DNA from: Actinoalloteichus hoggarensis
GTDB lineage: Bacteria; Actinomycetota; Actinomycetes; Mycobacteriales; Pseudonocardiaceae
Assembly: GCF_002234535.1 (NCBI RefSeq)
Contig: NZ_CP022521.1
Span: 6,494,001-6,558,000 of the forward strand
Length of the DNA: 64,000 nucleotides
Direction: 5' to 3'
The translations under genes were made by a program, and so were the position numbers. The stretch's first letter is position 1. The number at the start of each line of letters is the position of its first letter. Positions 18,134 to 26,860 of this stretch are shown piece after piece. Under the pieces are notes generated by a model, which had not been told where the DNA came from, did not search any database, and was given only the letters and a program-made list of their open reading frames with translations.

Positions 18134-18289
18134 ATGAATCTCGCCGCCCGCCTGCGTCTCCGTAGGAACAGCAGCACCCGCCCTCGGACGAACAAGGCCC
18201 TCCAGGAGGCGATCGACTCGGCATCGAGCCCGGCGCTTCGTGACGAGCTGCTGATCATCGCTCAGCGTCACAACCTGTTGAACCGCTGA
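18134..18289 (+). CDS. Small conserved actinobacterial protein (51 aa)
   Basis: A 51-residue basic protein beginning MNLAARLRLRRNSSTRPRTNK, then an acidic-amphipathic helix ALQEAIDSASSPALRDELLIIAQR. Short proteins of this layout, with an Arg-rich N-terminus followed by a conserved SxxxRDELxxIAQR helix, are widespread in actinomycetes, but no function is known to me. The ATG at 18134 follows AAGGTGAT by about 10 nt, and an AT-rich promoter-like CATACT lies near 18083. It stands alone, with a terminator about 90 nt downstream. Confidence 0.7.
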   Translation: MNLAARLRLRRNSSTRPRTNKALQEAIDSASSPALRDELLIIAQRHNLLNR

Positions 18290-18381
18290 GCCGACAGGCA
18301 CCGCACCGGCAGTCACGGTGTCGCGCGTCACATCCAGACAGGGTGTAACACGTTTGGATGTACCGACGATGAACCAAGTGA

Positions 18382-18428
18382 CCCTGCGGTGCTGGCGGAC
18401 CCCCGACCTGGCAGCACTGCGGGGTTTT
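18382..18428 (+). terminator. Rho-independent terminator with T-run
   Basis: CCCTGCGGTGCTG (18382-18394) pairs with CAGCACTGCGGGG (18412-18424) as a 13-bp stem with two G-U pairs and a 17-nt loop. TTTT follows at 18425-18428, which is rare at this GC content. It probably ends the transcript of the small gene at 18134. Confidence 0.8.
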
Positions 18429-18444
18429 CCAATTCCAAAGCCCG

Positions 18445-18470
18445 AAGCCTCACCCATGTGGGTGAGGCTT
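18445..18470. terminator. Second hairpin, 12-bp perfect arms
   Basis: AAGCCTCACCCA and TGGGTGAGGCTT are perfectly complementary around a 2-nt centre (a slightly shorter stem with a 4-6 nt loop in RNA). It sits 17 nt after the first terminator and is symmetric, so it can act on either strand. It could be a back-up terminator or a protein-binding palindrome. The remaining bases to 18946 contain no recognisable gene. Confidence 0.6.
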
Positions 18471-18946
18471 CTCGCGTCTCTGGCCGTCGCTCCGTAACCG
18501 GCGAGTCCAGCGATCGGCCGCCCGTTCCGCCCCGGCACCGCCCGGCGGCCCTTGGCGACGACCTCACAGCGTGACCACCACCGAGCCGCGCAGGCGGTGC
18601 ATCGCAGATCATCCGCGATGTCCACGTGGACGTGCCCGGTCGAGATCCTCATCCCGGCCCCCGCTGTCGGTCGTCCGACAGCACCGCACCACGGCTCGAC
18701 GCGCCTCCGCTCGTTGGCCTGCCCGCCACGCACACCTGAGCCGCGCCCCGCACCGACAGCGGAGAGGCAGCGCGCATCGAGGCGGACGAGGCCGTCAGGT
18801 CCCGACACCGGGGCGTCTGCTCATGCCCATACCGGCGATGCCGCGGACCGAGCACACCGGCCGTCCCCGTGGCTCCTCCGCTTCGACGCACCCCGCGTCA
18901 GCTCCGGAGAAACCGACGACGACCGCCGAATGCCCGCCGAAGGCGG

Positions 18947-19633
18947 CTACGAACGCGGCCGCAGGACGATCTCGTTGAGCTGACCGTCGGCGGGGAGTCG
19001 TACGGCCGTCGCGACCACGTCGGCGACCGTCTGCGGGCGCAGATAGCGCTCCGGCTCGAAGTCGCCGCCCTCGGCGGCCCGGACCGCCCGCTGCATGTCC
19101 GTGGCGACCCGGCCCGGATGCACCGAGGTCACCCGGACTCCCGCGTCGGCCTCCTCCGCCCGCAGCACGTCGGCGAAGGCACGCAGGGCGAACTTGCCGG
19201 CCGCGTACGAACCCCAGCCCGGGTTCGCTCGCAGGCCTGCGCCGGAGTTGACGAGCACGACGTGGCCTCGTGCGGACCGCAGCGCGGGCAGGAGCAGACG
19301 GGTCAGCTCGGCGACGGCGATCACGTTGACGTCGAAGGTACGACGCCACGAGTCGGCGGACGTCTCCGCGATCGAGCCGAGCTCGACGATCCCCGCGCTG
19401 TGCACCAGGACGTCCAACGAGGCGATGTCGGCGACGGCCTCGGCCACGGCTGCCCCGTCGGTCAGCTCCACGATCCAGGGATCGGCGGTGGGCAGCTCCT
19501 CGACGAGCGGAAGGAGCCGCTGCCGATCGCGGCCGCCCAACAACAGATCGTGCGTCGGCGCCAGCGCCCTGGCCACGGCGGCCCCCACCCCTCGGGAGGC
19601 GCCGGTGACCAGGGCAAGAGGTCGTGAAGTCAT
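18947..19633 (-). CDS. Short-chain dehydrogenase/reductase
   Basis: A 228-residue classical SDR. The cofactor motif is TGASRGVG near residue 9, HSAGIVELG stands in for the NNAG motif near 77, and the catalytic serine is in LVNSGAG near 125. The active-site SYAAGKFAL (YxxxK) is near 139, and a typical VHPGRVATDM follows near 172. The ATG at 19633 is chosen because the 16 codons before it are Arg-rich non-SDR sequence. The protein is short for the family because the substrate-binding C-terminus is compact. Substrate unknown. It is followed upstream by the phoX gene on the same strand, 200 nt away, so they are probably separate units. Confidence 0.88.
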   Translation of the reverse strand: MTSRPLALVTGASRGVGAAVARALAPTHDLLLGGRDRQRLLPLVEELPTADPWIVELTDGAAVAEAVADIASLDVLVHSAGIVELGSIAETSADSWRRTFDVNVIAVAELTRLLLPALRSARGHVVLVNSGAGLRANPGWGSYAAGKFALRAFADVLRAEEADAGVRVTSVHPGRVATDMQRAVRAAEGGDFEPERYLRPQTVADVVATAVRLPADGQLNEIVLRPRS

Positions 19634-19811
19634 GCGCGCGAGCCTAGACCGCACGGGCCCGCGTTCCCGGCTCCGCCGCACGGCCGAGGCGGATGTCGGA
19701 GGCCCGCCTGCGGCGGCGGCGACTTCTCAGACCGGCGACGGCGCCGGGCAGGGACGCGTCACCGGGCGACGGGGGCGTCGTACAGCGTTCGACGAGCCCC
19801 CGCCGACCGAA

Positions 19812-19839
19812 CTCGGCGTACGTCACTCGGCGTACGTCA
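19812..19839. repeat. Tandem 14-bp duplication at the phoX stop
   Basis: CTCGGCGTACGTCA is repeated exactly at 19812-19825 and 19826-19839, with a partial third copy after it. The second copy contains the stop codon of the minus-strand phosphatase. It looks like a recent replication-slippage duplication. Confidence 0.85.
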
Positions 19840-21975
19840 CTCGCCGATGCGTCCCACTCCGCGCCCGCCCCGGCCGGTGCGCCAGACGCTGACCACCGAC
19901 GGCCGAGGCTGAGAGTCACCCCGGTCCGGCCAGTTCGACGCGGGGTTCTCCACGGTGGCGCCGTCGACCTCGCCGGGATGCTGCACGCACACCGTGACCA
20001 GGTCCTCGGTGATGATCGGACCGCAGGTCTCACCGCCGCGTGGCACGGTGAGGAAGAGCTTCAGATGTCCGCGTTCCCGGCCTTGCACGGGCACCGAGTA
20101 CAGGCCGTCGTTGATGCCGAGCGCACCCGTCGAGTCGGTGGAGATCCACAGGTTGCCGTGCGGGTCGAAGGCGACGTTGTCCGGGCTGGTGATCGGGCTG
20201 ACCTGGCTCTTGTCGAAGCCGCCGAAGTAGGTGTCCGGCGACTCCGGGTCACCGCAGACCAGCAGCAGGTTCCACGTGAAACGTGTGGCGGTGGGGTCGT
20301 TGCGGTGTTCCGTCCACTCCAGGACGTGGCCGTGCTTGTTGTCGTTCCTGGGATTGGCCTCGTCCGCCGCGGCGGCGCCGGTCGCTCCCCGGTTGGTGTT
20401 GTTGGTCAACGCCGCGTAGACGCTGCCGGTCACCGGGTTCGGCTCGATGTCCTCCGGCCGGTCCATCTTCGTGGCGCCGACCCGGTCCCCCGCGAGCCGC
20501 GTGTAGACGTAGACCTCCTCCGCCGTCATCCCCGGTACGAAGGACCGGTCGCCGTCGGCGAGCGGAATCCACTCGCCGGTCCCGCCGAACTCGCCGTCCG
20601 AGGGAAGATCACCGGAGCCGTCGATCTCCTCGACCGGGCTGTCGCCGGTGAAGCGGGCCACGTAAAGCGTTCCCTCGTCGAGGAGGCGCATGTTGTGCCT
20701 GCGGGCGTGCCTGCTCTCGCCCTTCTTCACCCGGCCCTTCGAGACGAACTTGTAGATGTAGTCGAACCGCTCGTCGTCCCCGGAGTACGCGACCACCCGC
20801 CCGTCGCGGGCGACCCGCACGGCGGCTCCCTCGTGCTTGAACCGGCCCAACGCCGTGTGCTTGACCGGAGTCGAGTCCGGGTCGTGCGGGTCGATCTCGA
20901 CGACCCAGCCGAACCGATGCGTCTCGTTCAGCTCCTGAGCCACGTCGAAGCGCGGGTCGAACTGCTCCCAGCGCCGTTCGCTCGCCCCGCCCGAGATGCC
21001 GTATCTGGCGAGCTTCGCGGCCTGGTCCGGGTCGGTGATCCGCTCGGCGTTGCCGAAGTACTGGTTGAAGTTCTCCTCACCGGAGAGCACCGTGCCCCAC
21101 GGGGTGACGCTGCCCGCGCAGTTGTTCAGCGTGCCGAGGACCTTGGTTCCGGTGGGGTCCGCGGCCGTCTTGAGCAGGTCGCTGCCCGCCGCGGGCCCGC
21201 GCACCTCGAACTCGGTGGTGGCGGTGATCCGTCGGTTGTAGCGACTGGGTCCCGTGCTCAGCCCGCCTCGGTGCCTGTCCCGCTCGGCGAACACGACGCT
21301 GAGGCCGTGGGCGGCCCAGGCGATCTCGACCTGCTCCCGAGTGGGGTTCTCCGCGTCGTAGCCGCGGAACATGAACGGCTCGGTGGTGTACTCGTGGTTG
21401 ACCACGAGCAGGTTGCGCCGTCCGCTGCCGTCCAGCGGGATCAGGCCCGCGAAGTCGCAGTTGTAGCCGAACTGGCGTGCCTGCGCGGCGGCCGTCTGGT
21501 TCTCGAAGTCGAACTCCGGGGCGCCGTCGAGCACCGCGTCGCCCCAGCGGATGACGACGTTCTGCCGGTAGCCGTCCGGGATGACCACCGCGTCCTCGGT
21601 GTTCGGTGCGACGGGTGAGTAGTCGGTGCCGGGGGCCGGTCTGCCGGTCCTGTCCGGCGCCCCGCCCTGGCCGGGACCGTGGCCGGGTCCCCGTCCCTGC
21701 GTCGCGATCGTCTCGGCGGCGGCCGTCCCGCTCAGTGCTCCGACGGCACCGCCCGCGATGGTGACCACGGCGGCGGCACGCAGCGCGCCCCGACGGCTCA
21801 TCACCTGCTTGACGACGTCGCCGAAGTAGGGGTTCGAGGAGGTGTTGGGCGCCTCGTGGCCGCAGGCGTCGCCGCAGCGGTATCGGCAGGTGATCGAGGA
21901 TCGGTTTCCGTGGTGGTCGGTGGCGAGCAGGGGCAGCGGGATGACGCGGCGGTCTTCCGCGGGTGGAGTCGACAC
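19837..21975 (-). CDS. PhoX family phosphatase, Tat-exported
   Basis: A 712-residue alkaline-phosphatase-like protein of the PhoX (DUF839) family. These are calcium- and iron-dependent phosphatases exported folded by the Tat system. The GTG at 21975 follows GGAGGTCAGC. An N-terminal leader with RYRCGDACGHEAPNTSSNPYF, a conserved PhoX feature, precedes the Tat motif SRRGALRAAAVV near residue 60 and an Ala/Gly-rich hydrophobic core. Downstream are LLVVNHEYTTEPFMF, NCAGSVTPWGTVLSGEENF, KHTALGRFKHEGAAV and MDRPEDIEPNPVTGSVYAAL, matching metal-site regions of the family. It ends in an Arg/Gly-rich tail. Phosphate release from organic phosphate outside the cell is the likely role. No Pho box was identified in the upstream 436 bases by eye. 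Confidence 0.92.
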   Translation of the reverse strand: MSTPPAEDRRVIPLPLLATDHHGNRSSITCRYRCGDACGHEAPNTSSNPYFGDVVKQVMSRRGALRAAAVVTIAGGAVGALSGTAAAETIATQGRGPGHGPGQGGAPDRTGRPAPGTDYSPVAPNTEDAVVIPDGYRQNVVIRWGDAVLDGAPEFDFENQTAAAQARQFGYNCDFAGLIPLDGSGRRNLLVVNHEYTTEPFMFRGYDAENPTREQVEIAWAAHGLSVVFAERDRHRGGLSTGPSRYNRRITATTEFEVRGPAAGSDLLKTAADPTGTKVLGTLNNCAGSVTPWGTVLSGEENFNQYFGNAERITDPDQAAKLARYGISGGASERRWEQFDPRFDVAQELNETHRFGWVVEIDPHDPDSTPVKHTALGRFKHEGAAVRVARDGRVVAYSGDDERFDYIYKFVSKGRVKKGESRHARRHNMRLLDEGTLYVARFTGDSPVEEIDGSGDLPSDGEFGGTGEWIPLADGDRSFVPGMTAEEVYVYTRLAGDRVGATKMDRPEDIEPNPVTGSVYAALTNNTNRGATGAAAADEANPRNDNKHGHVLEWTEHRNDPTATRFTWNLLLVCGDPESPDTYFGGFDKSQVSPITSPDNVAFDPHGNLWISTDSTGALGINDGLYSVPVQGRERGHLKLFLTVPRGGETCGPIITEDLVTVCVQHPGEVDGATVENPASNWPDRGDSQPRPSVVSVWRTGRGGRGVGRIGE

Positions 21976-22411
21976 GCTGACCTCCGGGAGGTGGCGGGTG
22001 GGAACGCGCCGACCGTAGGAGCGCATTCCGACTCCGAGGTGAACGTGAGTCGAACAACCGCCGCCGGTGTGGTGCGGGAAGCGGGCGCAGGCACGAATTC
22101 CGGCGCGCGGGCCGGCGACGAGGAGCACGGAACCTCACAAGGAGCACACCTGGACGTCGTCGGACCGGAGGCGGTCGGCTGCTCGGCGAGCACCGGCCGG
22201 TGACGGCCCCGTCGCGCCTCCCGCGACGGGCACCGGGGATACGTCGGCCGACCGCGCCGCTTCCCGCCGATCGCGGGCGTCGTCGCTGTTAACGTCTCCG
22301 CACGACTGATCCGGCGTCCGCCGACCCACGTCACCGCGGCGACGGAACCCGCCGCGTCGTCGGCCGCTGCCGACGACGAACCCGCCGCCCGCGAACCGAG
22401 GACAGACGACC
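21976..22411. other. Divergent promoter region, phoX / erythromycin-esterase-like gene
   Basis: 436 bases between two divergent genes. No gene or clear operator is visible. A less GC-rich stretch near 22280-22300 (CGCTGTTAACGTCTC) may hold the rightward promoter. Confidence 0.35.
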
Positions 22412-23746
22412 ATGGGTGTCGACCGCACTGAGCACGACCCTCCGCCGGACTGGTCTCGTCACCACACGACGACCCTGACCAGCCTGGACCCGGACGCGCC
22501 ACTGGACGACCTGGAGCCTCTGCGAGAGATCGTCGGCGACGCTCGCGTCGTCGCCGTCGGAGAGAACGCGCACTTCGTCCAGGAGTTCGGCCTTCTCCAG
22601 CAACGGATCGTCCGATTCCTCGCCGAACGCTGCGGATTCACCGTCCTGGCCGTCGAGTTCGGCTTCAGCGAGGGCGTCGTCGCCGACGCCGGACTCGCCG
22701 CCGAGACGTCGCGGACAGCCGAGACCACCGACGCCGGGCGGACTTCCGCCCACCGCACCGACTCCGAGCCGCTCGGCGGCCGAGTCGTCGACGGAGTGGG
22801 TGGCGCGGTGCTGCGCCGACTGCGGCGGCACAACCGCACCAGCACGGCGACGCTGCGGTTCGCGGGCATCGACATCCCACAGGCCGGAGGCTCACTACGA
22901 CCCGCGCTCGACCCGGTCGCCGACTATCTGCGTGCCGTCGACCCGGACGCCCTGCCCCTGGTCATCGCCGCACTGGAGATCTCGGACCGGATCGCCGGAG
23001 CGTCCGCCGCGGCGGCGGCCCCAGCCTGGGGCCGACTCGCCTCCGCCGAGCAGGACGCGCTGACCGCGGCGCTGCGGCGTCTGCTGCTGCGCTTCACAGC
23101 CGCCGCCCCGATGTACGAGGCACGCGGCGACCGGCATCGATACGACGTGGCGCTGCGCCGGGTGGAGGCGGCCTGCCACGCCGACCACATGTTCCGGGCC
23201 ATGCACGGCCTCTTCGCGGGCGTGCCGCAGCCCGCCGACCTCTCGGTGCGCGAGTCGTTCATGGCCGAATCCGTGCGCTGGCACCTGGAACGCTCAGATC
23301 CCGAGGCCCGCCTCGTGTTGGTCGCGCACAACAACCACGTGCAACGAACCCCGGTGAGCTTCGACGGCGTGCTCACCGCGCTGCCGATGGGTCTGTATCT
23401 GCATCGGATGCTCGGCCGGGACTACCGGGTGATCGCCCTGACCCACACCGCCGACCACGCCCCCGAGATGTATCCGGACGAGACGGCCGACCTCGGTTTC
23501 ACCGTGGCCGACACTCGGCTGGTGCCACCGGCCGAGGGGAGCATCGAGGCCGCGCTTCTCGCGGCGGGGCGCGGGGACGAGCCGACCCTGACCGACCTGC
23601 GGCCGACCGCCGACACCGCCACGAACGGACCCGCGCTGGACGGCATCCGGACGCAGTCCGCGTTGCTGCGCACCCCACTGGCCGAGGCCTTCGACGCCGT
23701 CGTGTGCACTCCCACCGCGACCGTCGATCCGGACATCCGTCTCTGA
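22412..23746 (+). CDS. Erythromycin esterase family protein
   Basis: A 444-residue cytoplasmic hydrolase of the erythromycin esterase (Ere) / succinoglycan-biosynthesis-like family. True Ere enzymes open the macrolide lactone, but most chromosomal members have unknown substrates. Family landmarks are VVAVGENAHFVQEFG near residue 46, with the conserved Glu and His, FTVLAVEFGFSEG near 78, and RLVLVAHNNHVQRTP near 305, corresponding to the GHNxH motif. The C-terminal FDAVVCTPTATVDPD also fits. The ATG at 22412 has GAGGACAG upstream. It stands alone and converges on the DUF1232 gene. Macrolide resistance cannot be inferred from the sequence alone. Confidence 0.85.
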   Translation: MGVDRTEHDPPPDWSRHHTTTLTSLDPDAPLDDLEPLREIVGDARVVAVGENAHFVQEFGLLQQRIVRFLAERCGFTVLAVEFGFSEGVVADAGLAAETSRTAETTDAGRTSAHRTDSEPLGGRVVDGVGGAVLRRLRRHNRTSTATLRFAGIDIPQAGGSLRPALDPVADYLRAVDPDALPLVIAALEISDRIAGASAAAAAPAWGRLASAEQDALTAALRRLLLRFTAAAPMYEARGDRHRYDVALRRVEAACHADHMFRAMHGLFAGVPQPADLSVRESFMAESVRWHLERSDPEARLVLVAHNNHVQRTPVSFDGVLTALPMGLYLHRMLGRDYRVIALTHTADHAPEMYPDETADLGFTVADTRLVPPAEGSIEAALLAAGRGDEPTLTDLRPTADTATNGPALDGIRTQSALLRTPLAEAFDAVVCTPTATVDPDIRL

Positions 23747-23780
23747 CCGACAGGCGGGGATCGAGGGGGCGCTGCGCGGG

Positions 23781-24293
23781 TCAGGACGCCGGCGGTTCCG
23801 ACTCGTCCCGCCCGGCCTCGGGCCTCGACCCCGCCGAGATCTCCGTGGACGGTCCCCGGCGCCGTTCCCAGTTCAAGAAGCGTCCCGAGTGGGCGGAGAC
23901 GTCGCCGAGCAGCCAGAACAGCAGCGCCGCGTCGTCGGTGAACCCGATGATCGGCAGAAACGCGGGGATGAGGTCGACGGGCGAGATCAGATAGACGACC
24001 GCCAGGGCCCACAGGGCGAGGTGCCGACGCCGCATGCCGGGATACTCCCGGCCCGCCGAGCGGATCAGCCGGGGGACGGCACGCAGCCTGCGCACCGGGC
24101 CGCCGATCGGCTCCGTCTCCGGGGAGTCACGGCGCGCCCGGACCCGCCGCGCCACGGCGACGGCCAGCACCACGCCGCCGAGCACGAGAAGCGACAGACC
24201 GACGACGTCCGGCTCGAGGCCGAACACCGCCGTCTCACCCATGAAGTAGGAGAACAGCCCCGCCAGGACGAGCACCGCGCCGAAGAGGATCAT
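23781..24293 (-). CDS. YkvA/DUF1232 membrane protein with N-terminal two-helix domain
   Basis: A 170-residue membrane protein. Residues 1-48 form two hydrophobic helices separated by GLEPDVVGL, resembling small DUF6458-type membrane modules. An Arg-rich loop follows, then the DUF1232 (YkvA) domain at about 92-130 with the conserved LISPVDLIPAFLPIIGFTDD motif. The tail is hydrophilic. The ATG at 24293 follows GGAGG by 10 nt and lies after the end of the inositol phosphate synthase gene. Function of DUF1232 proteins is unknown. The N-terminal membrane module before it is a less usual arrangement. Confidence 0.8.
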   Translation of the reverse strand: MILFGAVLVLAGLFSYFMGETAVFGLEPDVVGLSLLVLGGVVLAVAVARRVRARRDSPETEPIGGPVRRLRAVPRLIRSAGREYPGMRRRHLALWALAVVYLISPVDLIPAFLPIIGFTDDAALLFWLLGDVSAHSGRFLNWERRRGPSTEISAGSRPEAGRDESEPPAS

Positions 24294-24427
24294 GGCCGAT
24301 CGACCTCCGAAGTCCGCGTGCGGGCGGCTCCACCGCGTCGCGAAAGGCGCGGCCCTGCGTGCCTCGCCGAGCAGGCGGACACCGCCGAGGTGGTGCGGGC
24401 GGAGCCGAACGGCCCGCCCGCCCGACG

Positions 24428-25519
24428 TCAACGCTCCACGTCGCCTCGAATGAAGTCCTCGACCCGCTGCCGCGCCACCGAGTCCGCGTACTGCTCCGGC
24501 GGGGACTTCATGAAGTAGGAGGCGGCGGACAGGATCGGCCCGCCGACGCCCCGGTCCTTCGCGATCTTGGCCGCACGCACCGCGTCGATGATGATGCCCG
24601 CCGAGTTCGGCGAGTCCCACACCTCGAGCTTGTACTCCAGGTTCAACGGGACGTCGCCGAACGCGCGTCCTTCGAGCCGGACGTAGGCCCACTTGCGGTC
24701 GTCGAGCCACTGCACGTAGTCCGACGGACCGATGTGGACGTTGCGCTTGCCGAGGTCGCGGTCGACCTGGGAGGTCACGGCCTGCGTCTTGGAGACCTTC
24801 TTCGACTCCAGCCTGTCCCGCTCCAGCATGTTCTTGAAGTCCATGTTGCCGCCCACGTTGAGCTGCATGGTGCGGTCCAGGAGCACGCCCCGGTCTTCGA
24901 AGAGCCTGGCCATCACCCGGTGGGTGATCGTCGCGCCGACCTGCGACTTGATGTCGTCGCCGATGATCGGCACGCCCGCGGCACGGAACCGCTCGGCCCA
25001 CTCCGGGTCGGAGGCGATGAACACCGGCAGCGCGTTGACGAAGGCGACACCGGCCTCCAACGCGGCGGCGGCGTAGTACCGCGCGGCGTCCTCGGAGCCG
25101 ACGGGCAGGTAGCACACCAGCACGTCCGCCGCGCTCTCCCGCAGCACCGCGGCCACGTCGACCGGGGTCTCGTCGGACTCCTCGATCATCTCGCGGTAGT
25201 AGCGGCCCAGCCCGTCCAGCGTCGTGCCTCGCTGCACCGGCACGCCGAGCGGGGGCACGTCGCAGATCTTGATGGTGTTGTTCTCGCTGGCGACGATCGC
25301 CTCCGAGAGATCGCGACCGACCTTCTTGGCGTCCACGTCGAACGCGGCGACGAACTCGATGTCGCGGACGTGGTACTCGCCGAACTCCACGTGCATCAGG
25401 CCCGGGACCTGGGTGTCCGGCGCGGCGTCCTGGTAATACTGAACGCCCTGCACCAGCGATGCCGCGCAGTTGCCGACACCGACGATTGCCACCCGCACGC
25501 TACGACGATCTACGCCCAT
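24428..25519 (-). CDS. ino1: Inositol-3-phosphate synthase
   Basis: A 363-residue myo-inositol-1-phosphate synthase. It converts glucose 6-phosphate to inositol 3-phosphate with bound NAD+, the first step towards mycothiol and phosphatidylinositol. The NAD site is [18 protein letters not shown] near residues 9-26. The catalytic domain has [32 protein letters not shown] near 210 and [13 protein letters not shown] near 240, all family signatures, with lysines in SKKVSKT and [12 protein letters not shown]. The ATG at 25519 follows AAGGAGG at 9 nt; an extension to 25612 lacks a ribosome site. padR lies just upstream on the same strand, the same order as in mycobacteria (Rv0046c-Rv0047c). Confidence 0.97.
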   Translation of the reverse strand: MGVDRRSVRVAIVGVGNCAASLVQGVQYYQDAAPDTQVPGLMHVEFGEYHVRDIEFVAAFDVDAKKVGRDLSEAIVASENNTIKICDVPPLGVPVQRGTTLDGLGRYYREMIEESDETPVDVAAVLRESAADVLVCYLPVGSEDAARYYAAAALEAGVAFVNALPVFIASDPEWAERFRAAGVPIIGDDIKSQVGATITHRVMARLFEDRGVLLDRTMQLNVGGNMDFKNMLERDRLESKKVSKTQAVTSQVDRDLGKRNVHIGPSDYVQWLDDRKWAYVRLEGRAFGDVPLNLEYKLEVWDSPNSAGIIIDAVRAAKIAKDRGVGGPILSAASYFMKSPPEQYADSVARQRVEDFIRGDVER

Positions 25520-25604
25520 TGCCGGGTCCTCCTTCTTCGAATCCTCAGGTACCGGGGAACGACTGCCAGTCGTCGCCGGCTGGACGCGGTGGTCCTTGCT
25601 TCTT

Positions 25605-26171
25605 CTAGTCACGCGGCCTCCCCGACGACGGCGGGTCCTCGTGCTCGGCTCGTTCGTGCGCGATCAACTCGTTGAGCCAGCGAACCTCGCGTTCGGAGCT
25701 CTCCAGACCCATGCGGTGCAGTTCGAGCGTGTAGCGGTCGATCTGTTCGCTCGCCCGCCCCAGGGTCGATCGGAATCCCTCTCGACGTTCCTCGACGTGG
25801 CGCCGTCGTCCCTCGAGGATCCGCATCCGCGCCTCCGCCGGGGTGCGCGAGAAGAACGCCAGGTGGATGCCGAACGAGCCGTCGTCCCAAGTCTGCGGGC
25901 CCACGTCGGCGACTAATTCGGCGAAGCGCTCCTTGCCGTCGGCGGTCAGCTTGTAGACCGTCTTGGCGCGTCGGTTCCAGGTCCGCTGCACCGCGTCCTG
26001 GGCAGACTCGTCGGTGATCAGCCCGGCGAGTTGAAGCCTGCGCAGAGTCGGGTAGAGCGAGCCGTACGAGAACGCACGGAAGGCACCCAGCAGAGCGTGG
26101 AGTCGTTTACGCAGCTCATAACCGTGCATCGGCGCCTCGTGCAGCAGACCGAGCACCGCCAGTTCGAGCAC
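25605..26171 (-). CDS. PadR family transcriptional regulator
   Basis: A 188-residue PadR regulator. The winged helix covers residues 1-85, beginning [21 protein letters not shown] and including the recognition region [20 protein letters not shown] and the wing [16 protein letters not shown]-terminal coiled helix at about 120-170 ([31 protein letters not shown]) would form the dimer. GTG 26171 follows GGGAGG at 7 nt. It is 85 nt upstream of ino1 and probably co-transcribed with it, so control of inositol synthesis is plausible. A TATCGG-t-CCGATA palindrome over its own promoter suggests autoregulation. Confidence 0.93.
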   Translation of the reverse strand: MLELAVLGLLHEAPMHGYELRKRLHALLGAFRAFSYGSLYPTLRRLQLAGLITDESAQDAVQRTWNRRAKTVYKLTADGKERFAELVADVGPQTWDDGSFGIHLAFFSRTPAEARMRILEGRRRHVEERREGFRSTLGRASEQIDRYTLELHRMGLESSEREVRWLNELIAHERAEHEDPPSSGRPRD

Positions 26172-26244
26172 GTCGCACCTCCCAGCACCGTTCTTGAGCT
26201 CCGCAGACCCACCGCGCCACCGCGTCGCTGCGATGGATTACCCC

Positions 26245-26261
26245 ACTATATCGGTCCGATA
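26245..26261 (-). promoter_or_regulatory. Probable padR promoter and autoregulatory palindrome
   Basis: On the minus strand a TATAGT -10 element (26245-26250) overlaps the perfect palindrome TATCGG-t-CCGATA (26249-26261), about 75 nt upstream of the padR start. The AT content is clearly above the surroundings. Binding by PadR is inferred. Confidence 0.55.
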
Positions 26262-26358
26262 CATCTCCCTCACGCTGGGCGCGTGGAGTGACGACAGGCG
26301 CGGCCGCGCTCCCCGAACGGCCCATCGTCGGTGGGCCCACGACACGTACGCTGTCAAC

Positions 26359-26763
26359 GTGCGGACCCAACGACAGGTGGTCGACTACGCGCTGCAGCGC
26401 AGGGCGTTGCTCGCAGGCGTCCACTCCGGTCGGGTCGGGGTGATGGAGGTCTGCGACGCCAGTCCGTACCTGTTGCGGGCGGCGAAGTTTCATGGTCAGG
26501 CAAGCGATGTGACCTGCCCGGTGTGCCGCAAGGAGCCCCTGACCCAGGTGTCCTGGGTCTACGGCGACGAACTGAAGCACGCGGCGGGATCAGCAAGGAC
26601 GAATGACGAGCTCGCCAGGATGGCAACCCTCTTCGAGGAGTTCACCGTCTACGTGGTGGAGGTCTGCCGCACCTGTAGTTGGAACCACCTGGTGCAGTCA
26701 TACGTCTTGGGAACGCGCGGCATGGACGACGGACGCCCACGGCGGAGGACGGCCTCCGAGTGA
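26359..26763 (+). CDS. DUF5318 family protein, zinc-ribbon-like
   Basis: A 134-residue protein of the DUF5318 family, always found next to ponA in actinomycetes. It starts VRTQRQVVDYALQRRALLAGV at GTG 26359, then SGRVGVMEVCDASPYLLRAAKFHG. CPVC near residue 53 and CRTC near 103 form a likely zinc ribbon, and the family motif LTQVSWVYGDEL lies between them. The last residues are basic. The ponA start is 97 nt downstream, so the two are probably co-transcribed. Function unknown; the position suggests a link to cell wall synthesis. The order equals Rv0049-Rv0050 of M. tuberculosis. Confidence 0.9.
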   Translation: MRTQRQVVDYALQRRALLAGVHSGRVGVMEVCDASPYLLRAAKFHGQASDVTCPVCRKEPLTQVSWVYGDELKHAAGSARTNDELARMATLFEEFTVYVVEVCRTCSWNHLVQSYVLGTRGMDDGRPRRRTASE

Positions 26764-26860
26764 GTCCGTCGCCAGTGCGTGCGCGGGCGCGAGAGCGCCA
26801 GAGCACAGACGATCACCGGACTGCGTGCCCGTCGGGCACGTCGGTGTGGGAGGCCCACTC

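Noticed and set aside
18369-18497. A 42-codon leader-peptide frame across the two hairpins
   Set aside because: It has no ribosome site, no run of a regulatory codon and no biosynthetic gene downstream. The hairpins explain the region better.
22412-23746. Macrolide resistance gene
   Set aside because: The family is recognised, but most chromosomal members are not shown to open macrolides. No resistance context is present.
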